The notes beneath the pieces were generated by a model that was not told the DNA's origin, did not search any database, and saw only the letters and a list, made by a program, of their open reading frames with translations. Positions 62,208 through 64,000 of a stretch of DNA of 64,000 bases are shown piece by piece. The stretch lies in assembly GCF_002007105.1 (NCBI RefSeq), contig NZ_MVBC01000015.1, positions 1 to 64,000 on the forward strand, read 5' to 3'. This DNA is from Hymenobacter sp. CRA2 (lineage in GTDB: Bacteria; Bacteroidota; Bacteroidia; Cytophagales; Hymenobacteraceae). Both the position numbers and the translations under genes were made by a program. Position 1 is the first letter of the stretch. Each line of letters starts with the position of its first letter.

Positions 62208-62999
62208 CTATTTAGCCGCTGCGGTATACCAGTTGCGCAGCCGCACGTCAATTTTCTTATTAGCCGCGTTGACGGTTTTCTTGAAGCTTTCCACGTCGCT
62301 CAGGCCGTTCTGGCCCCGGTAATGGTAAGGGTACACGATGGCCGGCTTGAAGGCCAGTACGCCCTGTGCGGCCTGTTGCACGTCCATGGTGTAAGGCAGG
62401 TTCATGCACACAAACGCCACGTCGATGTTCTTGAGGGCGCGCATTTCCGGAATGTCTTCTGTGTCGCCGGACAGGTACACGTTTTTACCGCCCAGCGTCA
62501 GCACGTAGCCGTTGCCGCGGCCTTTGGTGTGCATCGCGTCAGGTGCCTCGGGCAGGTTGTACATCGGTACGGCCGCCACCGTCATACCCAGCGTGTCGAG
62601 CCGCTGGCCGTTGCGCAGGACGCGCCGTTGAGCCTTGTACTCGGCCGGTAACTTCTCGGCCACGGCCGGCGGCACCACCAGTAGGGCCTTGCTCAGGGAA
62701 AGGCCGGCCAGCGTCTTCGGGTCCAGATGGTCGCCGTGAATGTCGGTAATCAGGACCACGTCGGGCGCGGCCAACCCGGCGTAGCCCTCGGCCCCGCCGT
62801 AGGGGTCCACGTAGATGGTTTTGCCGTTCCAGGTAAACACCACGCTGCCGTGCGTGATGGGTTGCACCGTAAGCGGGCCTTGCTTGGTCGTAATCTGGTC
62901 GGCGGCCACCCGCGAGGCGGCCGGTGCCGTTTGGGCCGATGCCCGAATAGTGAACGTAGCCAGAGCGGCCGTAAGAACAAGGGCAGACTGCATCTTCAT
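62208..62999 (-). CDS. Exported MBL-fold hydrolase (UlaG-like)
   Basis: A 263-residue exported metallo-hydrolase. A signal peptide (SALVLTAALATFTIRASA) is followed by ITHGSVVFTWNGKTIYVDPY, the metal motif ITDIHGDHLDP, SGDTEDIPEM and a late YPYHYRGQNG. The fold and the HxxDH variant (IHGDH) fit the UlaG/L-ascorbate-lactonase-like MBL family. The ATG at 62999 (MKMQSALV) is chosen; the longer frame runs antisense to the next gene. Substrate unknown. Confidence 0.85.
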   Translation of the reverse strand: MKMQSALVLTAALATFTIRASAQTAPAASRVAADQITTKQGPLTVQPITHGSVVFTWNGKTIYVDPYGGAEGYAGLAAPDVVLITDIHGDHLDPKTLAGLSLSKALLVVPPAVAEKLPAEYKAQRRVLRNGQRLDTLGMTVAAVPMYNLPEAPDAMHTKGRGNGYVLTLGGKNVYLSGDTEDIPEMRALKNIDVAFVCMNLPYTMDVQQAAQGVLAFKPAIVYPYHYRGQNGLSDVESFKKTVNAANKKIDVRLRNWYTAAAK

Positions 63000-63250
63000 G
63001 TAGACTGGTGGGTTTGGAGTTGGTGCTTGGAATTTGAGGATCAGGGGCGGTAGCCGCCATACTGGAAATGGTGATAGTAACCGGGTCGCCACCCACAAGT
63101 TTAGTTCGCCAAACCGCCGCAGCCCCCGTGCTGACCTCCGCGGCCGCTGTTCCCTGAACTGCAGCACGCCACCGCGCCGGACGGGGGCTGCCAGCATCCG
63201 ACAAGCCAAAGTATATTGGCGACGCCGTAGGCTATCCGACCGTGCCCATT

Positions 63251-63994
63251 ATGAAAGTCAGTTCCCTGGGGCTGTGCCTCGCCCTATCGTGGTTGGCCCT
63301 TGGCGTCCGTGCCCAGAGCCCAAATCAGAGCCTGAAAATTCTCAAGCCCACGCTGGGCTCCCGAAACGACTACTCCAAAGCCGAACAGGCGGCGTGGGAA
63401 AAAGCGCTGGCCACTAATGCGCAGCTGGAGGCGGGCAAGCTGAGCTACGAGAAGCTGCCGAAGGGTGAACGGCAGCGCATCGATCAGCTGGAGGATGGCG
63501 CCGGCCCGCTGACGCAGGGCCCCGGCTGCAGCTGGTACTGCGGCGGGCAGATGTACAAGGTCACGGCCAGCTCCCAGCTGCAGAACAAGGATGCCTACAA
63601 GCCCGACAACCTGCACGACTTCAGCCTGCTGACCGCCTGGGTGCCGAATACCGCCGCCGGAGTCATCGGGCAACGCATCAGCTTTTACTTCAAGCCTCTC
63701 TCGCCGCGGGTCAACCAAATAACCATTTACAACGGCTACCTCAAAAATCAGGAGCTGTACCAGGCCAACGCCCGCGTCAGGAAATTCAAGCTCTATCTCA
63801 ACGGCACGTATTACGCCACCCTGGAGCTAGCCGACACTTCCGCCGCGCAGACGTTCAGCATTGCCCCAGTCCGCTCCACGGTCAAGGGCAAAGACCTGGT
63901 GCTGACGCTGGAAATTCAGGAAGTGTACAAGGGCGACAAGTACCCCGACGTGGCCGTGAGCGAAATCAACTTCAGCGGCCTCGATGTGCATTAG
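63251..63994 (+). CDS. NADase-type glycan-binding domain protein
   Basis: A 247-residue exported protein. A signal peptide (SSLGLCLALSWLALGVRA) is followed by a Lys-rich helical region, a CSWYCGGQMYKVTASSQL line and a discoidin-like beta-sandwich (DAYKPDNLHDFSLLTAWVPN, then GQRISFYFKPLSPRVNQITI and KFKLYLNGTYYATLEL). This matches the glycan-binding domain named from bacterial NADase proteins. No catalytic domain is attached. It probably binds polysaccharide at the cell surface. The ATG at 63251 is chosen; a GTG nine bases earlier is possible. The downstream context is outside the window. Confidence 0.8.
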   Translation: MKVSSLGLCLALSWLALGVRAQSPNQSLKILKPTLGSRNDYSKAEQAAWEKALATNAQLEAGKLSYEKLPKGERQRIDQLEDGAGPLTQGPGCSWYCGGQMYKVTASSQLQNKDAYKPDNLHDFSLLTAWVPNTAAGVIGQRISFYFKPLSPRVNQITIYNGYLKNQELYQANARVRKFKLYLNGTYYATLELADTSAAQTFSIAPVRSTVKGKDLVLTLEIQEVYKGDKYPDVAVSEINFSGLDVH

Positions 63995-64000
63995 GGGCGC

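Overview
The window looks like a chromosomal segment of a high-GC member of the Bacteroidota, most likely Hymenobacter or a close relative (Cytophagales). Supporting signs are a type IX secretion C-terminal sorting domain (31561-35973), a PID-CTERM sorting protein (31246-31470), DUF4394 repeats, TAnnTTTG-type promoter elements, almost no Shine-Dalgarno sequences, and GC-rich third codon positions that create long antisense shadow frames. I see no transposase, integrase, phage gene or CRISPR array. There are many palindromic dispersed elements between genes.

The most interesting region is 14892-24483, where everything lies on the + strand: a PcfJ-domain protein, a Ro60/TROVE protein (Rsr), a TIGR02452 macro-type poly(ADP-ribose) glycohydrolase-like protein, a 1.3-kb non-coding array (19367-20662), an RtcB RNA ligase, a 2-oxoglutarate/Fe(II) prolyl-hydroxylase-like protein and a second RtcB. 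I read the array as nine tandem Y-RNA-like genes. Each has a two-part stem with the 5' signature GGTGYCGTMG facing a 3' TTRCCCC-type strand. Unit 1 carries a tRNA-like domain in normal order. Units 2-7 carry a circularly permuted one: T arm, then a 7-bp acceptor stem closed by a loop, then the D arm. Units 8 and 9 lack the tRNA-like domain. The mimics differ from each other: unit 3 resembles a class II tRNA-Leu, unit 7 has a Ser/Leu-type D arm, and unit 5 has a canonical class I D arm. The locus therefore looks like an RNA surveillance and repair system with an enlarged and diversified set of tRNA-mimicking Y RNAs.

Other regions: 1-14000 holds a DUF4062 protein, a DUF885 peptidase-like protein, two DUF3592-like membrane proteins, a MaoC hydratase, a TetR regulator with its probable operator and hydrolase partner, a J-domain-like protein, a Tat-exported amine oxidase, a histone-deacetylase-family enzyme and a glyoxalase-family protein. 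24500-31040 holds a CocE-type hydrolase and a two-gene unit of a caspase-like CHAT protease with a serine hydrolase, which is a candidate conflict or defence module. 31246-37115 holds surface and sorting proteins. 37287-40912 holds an OsmC protein, a MOSC protein preceded by 13 perfect heptanucleotide repeats, an iron-handling group (VIT1-type transporter, Dps, low-affinity iron permease) and tRNA-Leu(GAG). 41035-50935 holds an RqcH/NFACT protein, a small membrane-protein gene broken by an 11-bp duplication, an MBL hydrolase, a response regulator with a giant hybrid kinase, a glycosyltransferase and MiaA. 50957-63994 holds two paralogous beta-barrel proteins, PfkA, a TerB-like protein, a class III aminotransferase, a sigma/anti-sigma/Spy-like operon, a zinc-ribbon protein, a DUF481-like barrel, a DUF5060 glycosidase-like protein, an MBL hydrolase and a glycan-binding-domain protein.

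All calls come from reading the sequence. No database search, folding program or expression data was available.
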